Source: a virus
Reading direction: 5' to 3' (one strand)
Virus record (IMG/VR): IMGVR_UViG_3300025132_000264
Coordinates: 1 to 25,585 of that record
DNA length: 25,585 nt
Of this stretch, positions 1-9,444 are shown piece by piece. Both the position numbers and the translations under genes were made by a program. A model generated the notes under the pieces. The model saw only the letters and a program-made list of their open reading frames with translations. It was not told where the DNA came from and did no database searches. Each line of letters begins with the position of its first letter. The stretch's first letter is position 1.

Positions 1-12
1 CATTACTGCCAT
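1..12 (-). CDS. Start of a gene cut by the window edge (partial)
   Basis: An ATG on the minus strand at position 12 opens a frame whose first codons read Met-Ala-Val-Met before the window ends. The start has the same context as many genes here: an A/T leader ending in ATT, then ATG followed by GC, so Ala is the second residue. It begins 6 bases beyond the stop of the GNAT-like gene, which matches the tight spacing of the operon. Nothing can be said about its product. The call rests only on start context and spacing. Confidence 0.4.
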
Positions 13-17
13 AATCT

Positions 18-422
18 TTAATTTAAAATTTTAACAAATTCGAAAGACGGCTCTTCATCTTTGTGCCATCCTAATTTTTTATATGTTTCTCCAAGATTTT
101 TACTTTTACACATTGAAAAAGTAAATTTATAACCTAAAGATTTAACTATTTCTTCACCTCCAGTTATTAATAATTCTAGAGCTTGTTTTCTATTTTCCTC
201 TCTATAGTCTGGATCTGATATAACCCACTCCAATAAAGCTACTTTAGCGTTTGTTAAATAAATAAACGCAGCCATTATCAACTTATCATTAGCGGTTACT
301 ACAACACCTGTATCAGGTAAAAACTCTTCACCTGGTGATACCCATTCCGGCCAAGCTTCCCACCACTTTTCTATTGTTTCTAAATCTTCACTCTTGTTTA
401 ATCTTCTTAAATTTAATTTCAT
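18..422 (-). CDS. GNAT-like acetyltransferase family protein
   Basis: This 134-residue protein looks like a compact GNAT (Gcn5-related N-acetyltransferase) fold. The core beta strand and following turn read WVISDPDYR (residues 66-74). The helix that would hold the acetyl-CoA pyrophosphate loop begins NRKQALELL (77-85), and the end has the typical YKKLGW segment (114-119) followed by a closing strand. The usual RxxGxG/A signature is not intact, so acetyl-CoA binding is uncertain. GNAT-like genes are known beside tail and internal virion genes in marine podovirus-like phages, and here it directly follows two large tail-associated genes. The substrate cannot be inferred. It starts 7 bases after the preceding stop, with no Shine-Dalgarno sequence but an AATATTAT leader. 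It could instead be a catalytically dead GNAT fold with a structural or host-modifying role. Confidence 0.6.
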   Translation of the reverse strand: MKLNLRRLNKSEDLETIEKWWEAWPEWVSPGEEFLPDTGVVVTANDKLIMAAFIYLTNAKVALLEWVISDPDYREENRKQALELLITGGEEIVKSLGYKFTFSMCKSKNLGETYKKLGWHKDEEPSFEFVKILN

Positions 423-428
423 ATAATA

Positions 429-2429
429 TTATTGAGAGGATACCACCCATTTAGATGATACCGCGTATAATTCTTTAAGTCCACCGACATCTGTTTCTTG
501 ATCAGTGGCCAATCTTACTGTTGCATAAAAACCTTTTATACCACTCATACCTTTACCTTCAATTACTTGACCTGGTATTTGAGAAGATGAGTTAATAAGA
601 TTACTTACATATCTATTTTCTTTTCTATAAAAACCAGCATGATCAGTATATTGAGTTAAAGGATTTATATATTTTCCTTCTTCTAGACTCAATACTGGAT
701 TAGTCATATCTTCATGTGGCCAAAAATTACCTGCAAAAGGATTTACTATTTGCTCTGTGGGATCGGAAACAAACCAATCCACTCCCCAACCGTTACTACC
801 TTCATAATTAACTGTTTGAAAGTTCTTTTGAATAGATGGCTTAGGATTAAATATAAACTCTATAGTAGATCTAAACTGTTCACCGTAAAACACTCCAAAA
901 TTATTAGGAATATCTGCGTAATGTTTATATAATTTACCATCTTTAACAGAATAATAATTATTTTTCAAACTATCCATCAAAGTAGGTCTATAACTATAAA
1001 AACTAACCCAACCGTTTATGCTTTCATCAAAATTTAATGTATCATAAGTATCATTATATTGATTACTAGTCCAAATAATATCTCTTTTTAATGGTTCTTC
1101 GTAACAAGGATCAACAATAGATTCTTTTTGTATAGACACTACATAGTTTTTGTTATGAGTATCAAAACCACCTTGTATTCTATCTTTAACATACCATTGA
1201 AAAGATATTTCAATTGGCCAGTTATTTAAACCAAAATCTATTGGTCTCCATTGACGAGATAAACTAATAGTACATCTATCCGTGTTAGCTGCATAAGTGA
1301 CATCAGCTACATATAAATCATTTAAACTATTTCCATTGACTCTTATTAATGACCCAATTGGTATTTGCTCACAGTCACAACCTTCTATATTTTCTACTTG
1401 AAAGCTAACTATAAACGTAGATGGTGGCTTTTGACTTATAAAAGGAAATGTTAATACTTTTGCTGTTGATATATCTTTAACAGTAGACAATTCATCTCTA
1501 AAATAATCAGTTAATCCATAAGCTGATATCTCAGTTAAACCATCCCTAGATAATCTCATTATAGATCCTCTAAATCTATCAGCAAAATACTGTCTAAAAC
1601 CATATTGTGCCCAAGACTCAGGATTTTTGCTAATACCAAACTCTCCTACATAAGGAACAACTTGACCAATTACTAATTGTGTAGAACTTACTGGAGTACC
1701 CGCTCCTTCGGCAGAATATATAGCGTCTTTATCTATTAAAGCTTTACTTACTTTATTTTCTTGGAATATAGTTAAATTAGTATCATAAGCATACAACCTT
1801 TGAATACTACCGTTTGCAGGATCAACTGATTTTGTTATATTAGTAGCGGTGGAAAAGACGTTAGTATTATTAACACCAGTAGCAGAATTAAATACACCTG
1901 AATATATTAAATCACTAAAACGATGCTCTTGATCATTGTCATCTTCTACTAAATAAGCTTTAACTCCAAAATCTAAAGTAGTATTATTATAACCACCTCT
2001 TATTCTAGCTTCTTCAATAGCCCAGTTATCTACGTCACCTTCTTCTCTTCCCAATACGGTATTAATCAAACTTCCACCCTCACAAGGAGGTATTGTTCCA
2101 ACTGTTCCCGCATTCCAATCTCTACCTCCCCAAGGAAAACAAGGGTATACATTTTCAATGTTTGGATTTGTTATATTAGGTTTACCAAGAGTCCAACCCC
2201 AAGGAATACCAGGCCATGTGGGTATTATATATCTAGCTGACAATAAACCATCTTGGCTATATTCACCGTTATTACCAGCTAATGTGCCAGTTGTAACAGT
2301 TGAGTTAAATGCAAAAAGTTCATCAGGATAATCAGTTTCCCATGCTTCTTGTATTAATCTTGTACTATCACCAGTTACCTTCTTTAACCAAAAAGAGTTA
2401 AAATATTTTACTAATAATTGATAAGCCAT
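429..2429 (-). CDS. Tail-associated structural protein (666 aa)
   Basis: This is a large, beta-rich protein with many Asn, Ser, Gly and Tyr residues and no catalytic motif I recognise. The middle part contains QENKVSKALIDKDAIYSAEG and then ISKNPESWAQYGFRQYF (about residues 226-285), followed by MRLSRDGLTEISAYG. From memory, this pattern recurs in large neck or tail 'stabilisation' proteins of marine podovirus-like phages. Cys pairs occur around 97-116 and about 352-354 (CDC). The gene follows the 1881-aa tail protein after 29 bases and has the same composition, so the two probably belong to one tail assembly. It may be the C-terminal part of a polypeptide that is single in relatives, but both genes here have clean starts and stops and no shared reading frame. 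The exact role (tail tube, nozzle or baseplate) is not determined. Confidence 0.6.
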   Translation of the reverse strand: MAYQLLVKYFNSFWLKKVTGDSTRLIQEAWETDYPDELFAFNSTVTTGTLAGNNGEYSQDGLLSARYIIPTWPGIPWGWTLGKPNITNPNIENVYPCFPWGGRDWNAGTVGTIPPCEGGSLINTVLGREEGDVDNWAIEEARIRGGYNNTTLDFGVKAYLVEDDNDQEHRFSDLIYSGVFNSATGVNNTNVFSTATNITKSVDPANGSIQRLYAYDTNLTIFQENKVSKALIDKDAIYSAEGAGTPVSSTQLVIGQVVPYVGEFGISKNPESWAQYGFRQYFADRFRGSIMRLSRDGLTEISAYGLTDYFRDELSTVKDISTAKVLTFPFISQKPPSTFIVSFQVENIEGCDCEQIPIGSLIRVNGNSLNDLYVADVTYAANTDRCTISLSRQWRPIDFGLNNWPIEISFQWYVKDRIQGGFDTHNKNYVVSIQKESIVDPCYEEPLKRDIIWTSNQYNDTYDTLNFDESINGWVSFYSYRPTLMDSLKNNYYSVKDGKLYKHYADIPNNFGVFYGEQFRSTIEFIFNPKPSIQKNFQTVNYEGSNGWGVDWFVSDPTEQIVNPFAGNFWPHEDMTNPVLSLEEGKYINPLTQYTDHAGFYRKENRYVSNLINSSSQIPGQVIEGKGMSGIKGFYATVRLATDQETDVGGLKELYAVSSKWVVSSQ

Positions 2430-2458
2430 AATTTATAATCACTTTTTTTTAGTTGTTT

Positions 2459-5400
2459 TTACACGCTACTACTAGTGTTGTCTGAATAAAATTTATTAGA
2501 TGTAGTATTCCAATCTTCTCCATTAGAAACACTATCATTTTGTGGTCTTACAGGTGTATTAGCTCTAGTTGCCCACCAAGGTAAATATATAGGTACATCC
2601 CATTCTACAAATTCTCCTTTTTTATCTCCACCAACACTAACATCAGTGGCTCTTACAGTTACCACGTATCTACCACCAGGCATACCGTTTCCTGTAAAAG
2701 CTGCTCTTGGGGTTCCACTTTCATTATTTGGATTCCATTCTTGTGAAGGTTTATCTGGATTTCCAGCGTAAAGTTCCGCATTGCTAGTTATATCTTGTCC
2801 AACAACTCCAGTTGGATTAAGTGGCTTTAAAAAGAATTTAATATCTGTATTAGGATTTCCTTTTCTACTAGAATTCAAACCTGTCATGTGGAAAGCATAA
2901 TTAGCCACACCTGCAGCAACCAAGTTATTAGCATTTTTACCATCACTAGACATTTTCCATTGTGATATCATTTTCCAAGCTTTCATGTAAGCTGGAAAAC
3001 AAGCTACGTTATATGATCTTTTTTCTTGCCAATTACCATCATCTACTACAGAAGCTCTTCTCCATTGATAAAAAGTATTACCACCATCTTGCAACTTCAT
3101 AAAATCAGGAGCATTTGCAACAGTAGGATCTTCTCTAAAATCTTGATAATCAGTACTACCTTGTAACCTAGCGTTTAAATCAGGCCAATAATGGTGAGGA
3201 TAAGAAAGTGTTTGATTGTTATTTGTACTAGTATAAACATTATTTTTTTCTCCTACTATATTTTCACCACCTCCAGATCTAAAGTTTCTACCACTATTAT
3301 CACTGTTTGCATGAAAATAAATAGGACCTTTAGGCATGTAATCAAGTAATTCATTTCTTTTTTGTGCTCCACTGTTGTTGGTTTGAACAGCATCTATATC
3401 TTGAAGCCCAAACACAACCTCACCTGGAGGTTGAGCATCATAATATCTTCCTTTTATTCCACTTAAGTTTTTTATTAAAGCGGTTATAACAGTAGCAGTA
3501 GCAATTGCTCCAACAGCAATAGCTATACCTCCAACTACAACCCACCCAAAAGTAAGAAATGCTGTAAAGGCAGCTGAAATTGCAATCCAAGCAACAAGTG
3601 GACTATAGTAAACAGTTTTCAAAGCTCTCATTGTGTCTTGTGTCCAGAAATTACCTAGTGCCCAAGATCCTCCCTCACTATGCCAGTCTTCAGTAGGTGG
3701 TACCATCATACTTACTTGATACATTCTAGGTATTGACCATTCTATTTCTAAAGCTGTTCCTTGTAATATAGAACTACCCCAACCTTCTTGAGGTTTTATA
3801 CTACCATAAGATCCATTAGCAACTCTAAATATACCATCCCAAGCAACGCCTTGCACGTTTTTATCAAACGTTAACATATCAACTCCATTTGGAGACAAAC
3901 CTGGAAATTGCCAGAATGTTGGTTTATTTTCAGTCCATGGATTATTATCAAAAATACCTAAATCAGTCAAGTATAAAAACTCAGCACTTCTTCTATAAGT
4001 CTCTTCTGTATCAGTTGGACTTGGATACACACCTGAATCAACCCACGATTTGCTTTTTAAATCTCTTGCTGTATTGTATGGTGAGTATATTTTTTGTCCC
4101 ATCCCATTTGATCCAACACCAGTTGGAATAGCTTTTCCAAAATATTCCTCATCATCATGACTATTGCAAGATCCATTAGGATCATTACAAGCTCCTTCAT
4201 TATTAAAACCACATATACTACTAAAACCATAATAACCAAAATCAGTAGTTCCAATCATTTTTTGAGTTATATTCTGAGTCCATATACCAGGTAATTGAGT
4301 TCCAGTAGTAGGACTTGGAAAAACTTGTTGAGTAAAAACAAACTCGTCATCAGTTGGAGCTATTTTACCGTAGTTTACTTCTCTATTTTCAAAACTACTT
4401 TCAGGAGCTATATATTGTCCATAAAATGCTTTTCCATTATTATCTCCATCATTTCCACCAGGTATATCTCTTCTAGGATTTCTATCAATTCCAACTTTTT
4501 GTTGACCAAATTCTGCTTTTAAAGATAATGTTTGTGCTGCTCTTCTGTCTGTTGAAGTCTCTAAATCACTACTTTGATCACATATAGCATCTTTTATAGA
4601 ATTCCAAGTTATAGGAGTAATACCATCTGTTGCTAGTAATCTTTCATTAGGTTCTCTATTGAATACTTGACCACCAGCTTCTACCATAGAACTAGTACCA
4701 GTAGACAATCTAGTTAACTTAAATTGAAAAGTAAACTGATTTCTTTGGGGATCAAACCAGTGTAAAAATCCATTATTTTGAGGACCCCATGGCGCAATCG
4801 CTAATTGAAATTCTCCAGGTTGAGGTTGTAATAATGTAAATTTTTCAGTTATATCTCCATCAATAGCATTGGTTGCCTCTATTAATTCTATATCTACTAA
4901 CGCTCCTAAACTTAAACCAGTAGGCCCAATAGCTGAAAATGTTGAAGATACAGGAGTAAATTCACCATCACCTTCGCTAAATGTTATATTAGGAAAACTT
5001 ATACCAACTGGCGCTGTGTTATCGTTAAACTCTATATTGTAGTTTAATTCACTAATTAAACCACTAGTAGAAGTTTCCCAAAAAATATCTAATAAAGATT
5101 CAACGGGTTTAGTTTCCATTACTGTTAAAGTTGGTCCATAACCATAAACAGTATTTCTTCTAGGCTCTGTTTCCGTTTGATCTGTACAACCACCTAAGTC
5201 TGTTGTACTCATGCCAAATTGTTTTTTAGTATTTATTTTACCTATTAAAGGATCTTTTTTACCATTGTAAAAAATATTAGGAATTATAGGATAGTCAGGA
5301 TCAATCAAAACTTCACCAAGTCCAGATCTACTCATACTAGCCACACTTATTACATCATCACCTAATGGGTCACTATCTTTTTGATAACTCATATAAAAAG

Positions 5401-8104
5401 AAACACCGTTAGTTTCTTCTATTCTACTATCAACTCTAGGAAATAAAACAGCTTCACTAGAAAAATCCGCTTGTAATGGTCCTACTTGATCTAAATCTCT
5501 AGGTACTTTATTAACATTGTCTCCAAATAAAACTACATGACTAATTGTTCTATATTGCTCACTCGGATATTTTAAATTTTTAGAAGGTTGCGGACAATCA
5601 TTACTATAAGGAGGACCAACAGTTATACATGTATCGGTTTCATTCTCTGGTTGATCACATGGATAACCCGCTAAAGCATTAGGTAAATAAACATTATAAT
5701 ATTCTTGTTCTGTTTGTTTAACTACAATTTTATAGGAATACCAACCTAAAGGATTAGAGGCAGAAGCTGTAGCTACTCCACCAATACCTGGCGCTAAATT
5801 GGTTAACCAACTACAAGCTGGACTTAATAGTATACTTGGGTCATTCCAATCTACTTGCCATTCCATTCCATTTGTCCAAAATTCATTAGAATTTGTAACT
5901 GAAACAGACTGCAAGGTCGTAACTCCATTATTATTTATAAAAACAAAAGTTAACTCTGCTCTAGGCGTTTCATCTGGTAAGTTAGGATCAACAATAAGTT
6001 TAGCTGGTCCAAAAATCGGTAAAGTAATAGTACATTCATTACTAGCTCCCATAGGGGGATATGTAACGTTATCTGATATACTAACTGAATTTAAAGTACC
6101 ATCAGCTTCAGAATATACACCTGGATAACCACTTATAGTTTTAGCTTTAGGTATTATGTTATTAAAAATAACTGTTAACAAATCACCTGGCCAAGTGTCA
6201 GGTTCTTGTAAACCTGTACCTTGCTGTGGTGGTGCAGGAGCTACATATCCTGCAACTTTATCTCTAATTATTAAATCTTCAGAACTTTTATAAGCGTGAA
6301 AAACAGTTGAGTTTTTAGCACCTGTAGACTCTTTTAATAAATCAGAGAGTATTACATTTGATTGTCGTCCGTATCTATCTGATAATACTACACCAACTTG
6401 ATAAGTTCTATTTTGTTTTAACGTGTGATTTTGATACTCTTTTCGTACCCAATAACTAGTATCTCTTTGAAAAGTATCTTCTCTATCAGGTAAAGGTGGT
6501 TTTTGAGCCACTTGTATAAAGTAATCTAATCTATTTGGACTTTGGTGTTTGTCAATATAATTACCATAAATTATTCTATTTCCAGAACTTTCTTGAGCTA
6601 AGGCTCTAATAGGAGTAACATCATTAACTCTAGTAACTTGATCTGTAGGTATTGTTTTCCATGGTTTTTTACTTTGATAATTATAATACAACTTACTAGA
6701 GTTTAAAGTAGCAAATTCTTCTAACTCTAAAGTATCTATTACATAAACATTATTAACCTCAGCTGGTTTAAAAAGTATATCTATAGCGACTATCTTTAAT
6801 TTCTGCCTAACATCTTTCCAAAGCATTGGAGTATTTTGATTACCTTCTGTTGGCGCTAAAATACACATGTCCACGTCAGTTACTTTATTTTCCATAAATC
6901 TAACAACAGTGCTATCAAAAGCGTCGCTTTCTTGACCTATAATTTGACTAGGTAATTCTATATTGGGATCTCCAGGGTTTTCTCCTGCTTCAAATTGATA
7001 TAATGCATCGTTACCTATAAAATAACCATCTTGTTGAGGTATAAATACAGTCTGAGTAAAAGGAGCTGACAAGGAATATTCATCATCTTCAAACTTAAAC
7101 CTATAACTTAATCTAGCAAACTTATCTTTTAAATATTCAGGATCACCTGACCATAGTGGATCATAATCTGGATTTAAATTTTGAAAATAAATAATATCTC
7201 CTACTTCAGCGCTTCCTATACTACCAAAAAAAGTAACAATAGTTTTACCTTGTAAAATTGGAAAAGCTCCACCACCACCTACTAATACTGTATCTACCAC
7301 TACATTATCACCCACTTTAGCACCAGATATTTTAGAACCATCATTTGTAAAATTTTGTGGACTTTGGTTAGGTGTTGTAGGTTTTATATTAAAATATTCA
7401 CCTGATAATAGAAGCGCACCATTTTGAAACGCTTCAATTGTAGCCGCAGCATGAGGAGGTAAATACTTAGATGTAGTATCTTTCATTGTAGATTTATAAC
7501 CAATTAATGGATCTATTATACTACCTGTAAAACTTCCTTCGTCTAACAATAATGGAGTGCTATATGGATAATATTTAGATACTGATATTTGATCTTCTGT
7601 AGTATAATATCCAGGAGTGGCTTGATTTATATTTATTTTTCTAGGTTGATTTCTATTATCTGTCCAGAATAAAAGATTTTCAAGTAGATTAACACCTGTT
7701 ATAGGACTACTTTTAGAAAAATTTAAAAAATTACCTTCAACTAAAATACTTGATGTTTGAGAAACTGTGTTATATTGAACAATAAAACAAGCGGTACCAT
7801 CTATACCTGTACATGTGTTTTGTAATTGATCAGGAGAAGAATCCGTGTAGTTAGTTAAAAATAAAAATACATTATTTGTAGTATCATCAAATAGCGATCC
7901 AATAGCATCTAGATTATCTATATTTAAGCCAAAATCAGTTAAAAAATCATTTCCTAAAACAGTTTCTAAGGCACCTACATCATCACCTTCTGACTTGCTA
8001 ATTTGAACATTTTCTCCGTCTCTGTATTGACCATTGGGCAGTAATCTACCGTCCAAATCTTTATTCATTTTAGACTGGACGAAGGTATTTTTAACTTCTG
8101 GCAT
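2459..8104 (-). CDS. Giant tail-associated / stabilisation-type virion protein (1881 aa)
   Basis: At 1881 residues this is the longest gene in the window. Its N-terminus has the KNTFVQSKMNKDLDGRLLPN and YRDGENVQISKSEG segments (residues 5-41), then GALETVLGN, typical of very large virion proteins of marine podovirus-like phages often labelled stabilisation proteins. Most of the chain is beta-rich and Asn/Thr/Ser/Pro-rich, with no visible enzymatic motif. Near residues 1502-1543 lies a strongly hydrophobic Gly/Ala-rich stretch that could form two membrane helices, surrounded by polar sequence. It follows the 443-aa neck gene after only two bases and precedes the 666-aa tail gene. I infer a role in the neck, tail tube or DNA-ejection apparatus. 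The start at 8104 is supported by the conserved-looking N-terminus. The family assignment is from memory; the length, composition and hydrophobic stretch are read directly. Confidence 0.65.
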   Translation of the reverse strand: MPEVKNTFVQSKMNKDLDGRLLPNGQYRDGENVQISKSEGDDVGALETVLGNDFLTDFGLNIDNLDAIGSLFDDTTNNVFLFLTNYTDSSPDQLQNTCTGIDGTACFIVQYNTVSQTSSILVEGNFLNFSKSSPITGVNLLENLLFWTDNRNQPRKININQATPGYYTTEDQISVSKYYPYSTPLLLDEGSFTGSIIDPLIGYKSTMKDTTSKYLPPHAAATIEAFQNGALLLSGEYFNIKPTTPNQSPQNFTNDGSKISGAKVGDNVVVDTVLVGGGGAFPILQGKTIVTFFGSIGSAEVGDIIYFQNLNPDYDPLWSGDPEYLKDKFARLSYRFKFEDDEYSLSAPFTQTVFIPQQDGYFIGNDALYQFEAGENPGDPNIELPSQIIGQESDAFDSTVVRFMENKVTDVDMCILAPTEGNQNTPMLWKDVRQKLKIVAIDILFKPAEVNNVYVIDTLELEEFATLNSSKLYYNYQSKKPWKTIPTDQVTRVNDVTPIRALAQESSGNRIIYGNYIDKHQSPNRLDYFIQVAQKPPLPDREDTFQRDTSYWVRKEYQNHTLKQNRTYQVGVVLSDRYGRQSNVILSDLLKESTGAKNSTVFHAYKSSEDLIIRDKVAGYVAPAPPQQGTGLQEPDTWPGDLLTVIFNNIIPKAKTISGYPGVYSEADGTLNSVSISDNVTYPPMGASNECTITLPIFGPAKLIVDPNLPDETPRAELTFVFINNNGVTTLQSVSVTNSNEFWTNGMEWQVDWNDPSILLSPACSWLTNLAPGIGGVATASASNPLGWYSYKIVVKQTEQEYYNVYLPNALAGYPCDQPENETDTCITVGPPYSNDCPQPSKNLKYPSEQYRTISHVVLFGDNVNKVPRDLDQVGPLQADFSSEAVLFPRVDSRIEETNGVSFYMSYQKDSDPLGDDVISVASMSRSGLGEVLIDPDYPIIPNIFYNGKKDPLIGKINTKKQFGMSTTDLGGCTDQTETEPRRNTVYGYGPTLTVMETKPVESLLDIFWETSTSGLISELNYNIEFNDNTAPVGISFPNITFSEGDGEFTPVSSTFSAIGPTGLSLGALVDIELIEATNAIDGDITEKFTLLQPQPGEFQLAIAPWGPQNNGFLHWFDPQRNQFTFQFKLTRLSTGTSSMVEAGGQVFNREPNERLLATDGITPITWNSIKDAICDQSSDLETSTDRRAAQTLSLKAEFGQQKVGIDRNPRRDIPGGNDGDNNGKAFYGQYIAPESSFENREVNYGKIAPTDDEFVFTQQVFPSPTTGTQLPGIWTQNITQKMIGTTDFGYYGFSSICGFNNEGACNDPNGSCNSHDDEEYFGKAIPTGVGSNGMGQKIYSPYNTARDLKSKSWVDSGVYPSPTDTEETYRRSAEFLYLTDLGIFDNNPWTENKPTFWQFPGLSPNGVDMLTFDKNVQGVAWDGIFRVANGSYGSIKPQEGWGSSILQGTALEIEWSIPRMYQVSMMVPPTEDWHSEGGSWALGNFWTQDTMRALKTVYYSPLVAWIAISAAFTAFLTFGWVVVGGIAIAVGAIATATVITALIKNLSGIKGRYYDAQPPGEVVFGLQDIDAVQTNNSGAQKRNELLDYMPKGPIYFHANSDNSGRNFRSGGGENIVGEKNNVYTSTNNNQTLSYPHHYWPDLNARLQGSTDYQDFREDPTVANAPDFMKLQDGGNTFYQWRRASVVDDGNWQEKRSYNVACFPAYMKAWKMISQWKMSSDGKNANNLVAAGVANYAFHMTGLNSSRKGNPNTDIKFFLKPLNPTGVVGQDITSNAELYAGNPDKPSQEWNPNNESGTPRAAFTGNGMPGGRYVVTVRATDVSVGGDKKGEFVEWDVPIYLPWWATRANTPVRPQNDSVSNGEDWNTTSNKFYSDNTSSSV

Positions 8105-8106
8105 AT

Positions 8107-9438
8107 TTAATATTTAATCCATTTAGATTTTCCACGCATAACTTGCACAAACTCTTGAGATTTTAAATTTGAAAGTCTTATTTTTGCGTTTCTTAATTGT
8201 GCTCTTCTGTCTTTTTTGTATCTAGCTATGATGTATTCAGGAATATTTCTCCTTGTTGAAAGTAAAGAATAAGCTATATGCATATATAAAGCTTCTTCTG
8301 CTAACTTTGGAACTTTAGTATCTTCATCGTATGCTAATCCATCAGATATATATTCAAAAATTATTAACTTACCTGCAACATTACTACTAAAAGATATTTT
8401 TCCTTCTCTTTTGTTCATGGTAAACCAACCATTATAATTAGCTAATTCTCCATTTAAACCATATCTTTGACCTAATAACGCAACATCTCGACGAGCATAT
8501 ATAGATTCGCCTAAACCTTCATTAAATATAGGTTCAACAGTGGCGACTTCATCTTTAGGTATATTTGCCCATCTTTCCTCTGTCATAGATGTTCCTTCTA
8601 AATTTTCTCCAAAATTATCTTGTGTTGGGATACCATAACCTGAACTAGGAAAATTAAAACCAAAAGGATTATTGGTTATGTTAGTGTCCTGAATCGGACT
8701 TTGTGTTGGATTAGTTGTTAAATTTGTAGGATATAATGGGTGTTTTATTCCCGATCTATCAATCCAAGAAAAACCTACATAATTTACATAATCTTGAGGA
8801 ATTATAACAGAAAGACTGGGTGGTACTGTTAATTCCATGGATTTTACAGAGTTTAAAATATCATATGAAAACTCTTGTAATCCTCTTTTAGCATAAAATA
8901 AAACATCAGATCTTTTGACCTTAGATATCAACTTGTCATCACCTACATAACCTACTATAAAGTTATTTACTAAATCAAATATAGATATATATTGATAATC
9001 TCCATAGTTAGGGGCTCCATCTACTAAATCAGATTTTAATTTAACTCTCACATAGTAACCATCTTCTATAGCATCTACATTATCAAATGTTATAGTACTA
9101 TACGAATGTATATTAGAGAATTTAGATATTTTAAAACCACCTCCTGTACCATTTGGTCCAGCAGGAGAACCAACACCACCAGCACCTGTCCATAACTCAT
9201 ATGGAGCTAAACCATCTGGACTTACTTCTAAGTAAAAGTTATTTAAGTGATAACTATAGTCATTAGGATTCCAAGAAGTTGCACTACCTAATTCTAACAC
9301 TTCATCAAAAGTATATACCATAGAATCCATTTCAAGACCAGCGGGTTGTAATGTATAACTTACTATATTGTTTTGAGCGCCAACGTAATATTGTTCGTTA
9401 GTTTCATTTATAGCGCCACCATTAGGAGAATTTGCCAT
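8107..9438 (-). CDS. Neck / head-to-tail adaptor candidate (443 aa)
   Basis: The protein has a beta-rich N-terminal part (residues 1-165) with a Gly-rich loop (GAGGVGSPAGPNGTGGG), then a central segment SKVKRSDVLFYAKRGLQEFS (about 170-190) followed by LTVPPSLSVIIPQDYVNYV. The C-terminus is helical and basic (about 385-443), ending in SKWIKY. The central motif and the position between a smaller neck-like gene and the giant tail protein fit a head-to-tail adaptor, comparable in role to podovirus gp4-type proteins. That equivalence is inference from gene order and motif memory. The basic tail would suit contact with DNA or the portal. The stop lies two bases before the next start and the upstream leader is AATAAATA with no Shine-Dalgarno sequence. 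Confidence 0.6.
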   Translation of the reverse strand: MANSPNGGAINETNEQYYVGAQNNIVSYTLQPAGLEMDSMVYTFDEVLELGSATSWNPNDYSYHLNNFYLEVSPDGLAPYELWTGAGGVGSPAGPNGTGGGFKISKFSNIHSYSTITFDNVDAIEDGYYVRVKLKSDLVDGAPNYGDYQYISIFDLVNNFIVGYVGDDKLISKVKRSDVLFYAKRGLQEFSYDILNSVKSMELTVPPSLSVIIPQDYVNYVGFSWIDRSGIKHPLYPTNLTTNPTQSPIQDTNITNNPFGFNFPSSGYGIPTQDNFGENLEGTSMTEERWANIPKDEVATVEPIFNEGLGESIYARRDVALLGQRYGLNGELANYNGWFTMNKREGKISFSSNVAGKLIIFEYISDGLAYDEDTKVPKLAEEALYMHIAYSLLSTRRNIPEYIIARYKKDRRAQLRNAKIRLSNLKSQEFVQVMRGKSKWIKY

Positions 9439-9444
9439 TATTTA

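Noticed and set aside
4057-4254. 65-codon hydrophobic minus-strand frame inside the giant tail gene
   Set aside because: The apparent membrane helix is composed of Met/Ile/Leu/Val runs arising from a shifted reading of Asn/Asp/Tyr-rich codons. There is no independent start signal.
5799-6128. 109-codon open frame on the plus strand
   Set aside because: It is antisense within the 1881-aa tail gene, with no family resemblance and no separate promoter or leader.
429-8104. Possible frameshift joining the 1881-aa and 666-aa tail proteins
   Set aside because: The two genes are separated by 29 bases with a clean stop, an A/T leader and a good ATG. No slippery sequence or continuing overlapping frame is present, so two separate genes are the simpler reading.
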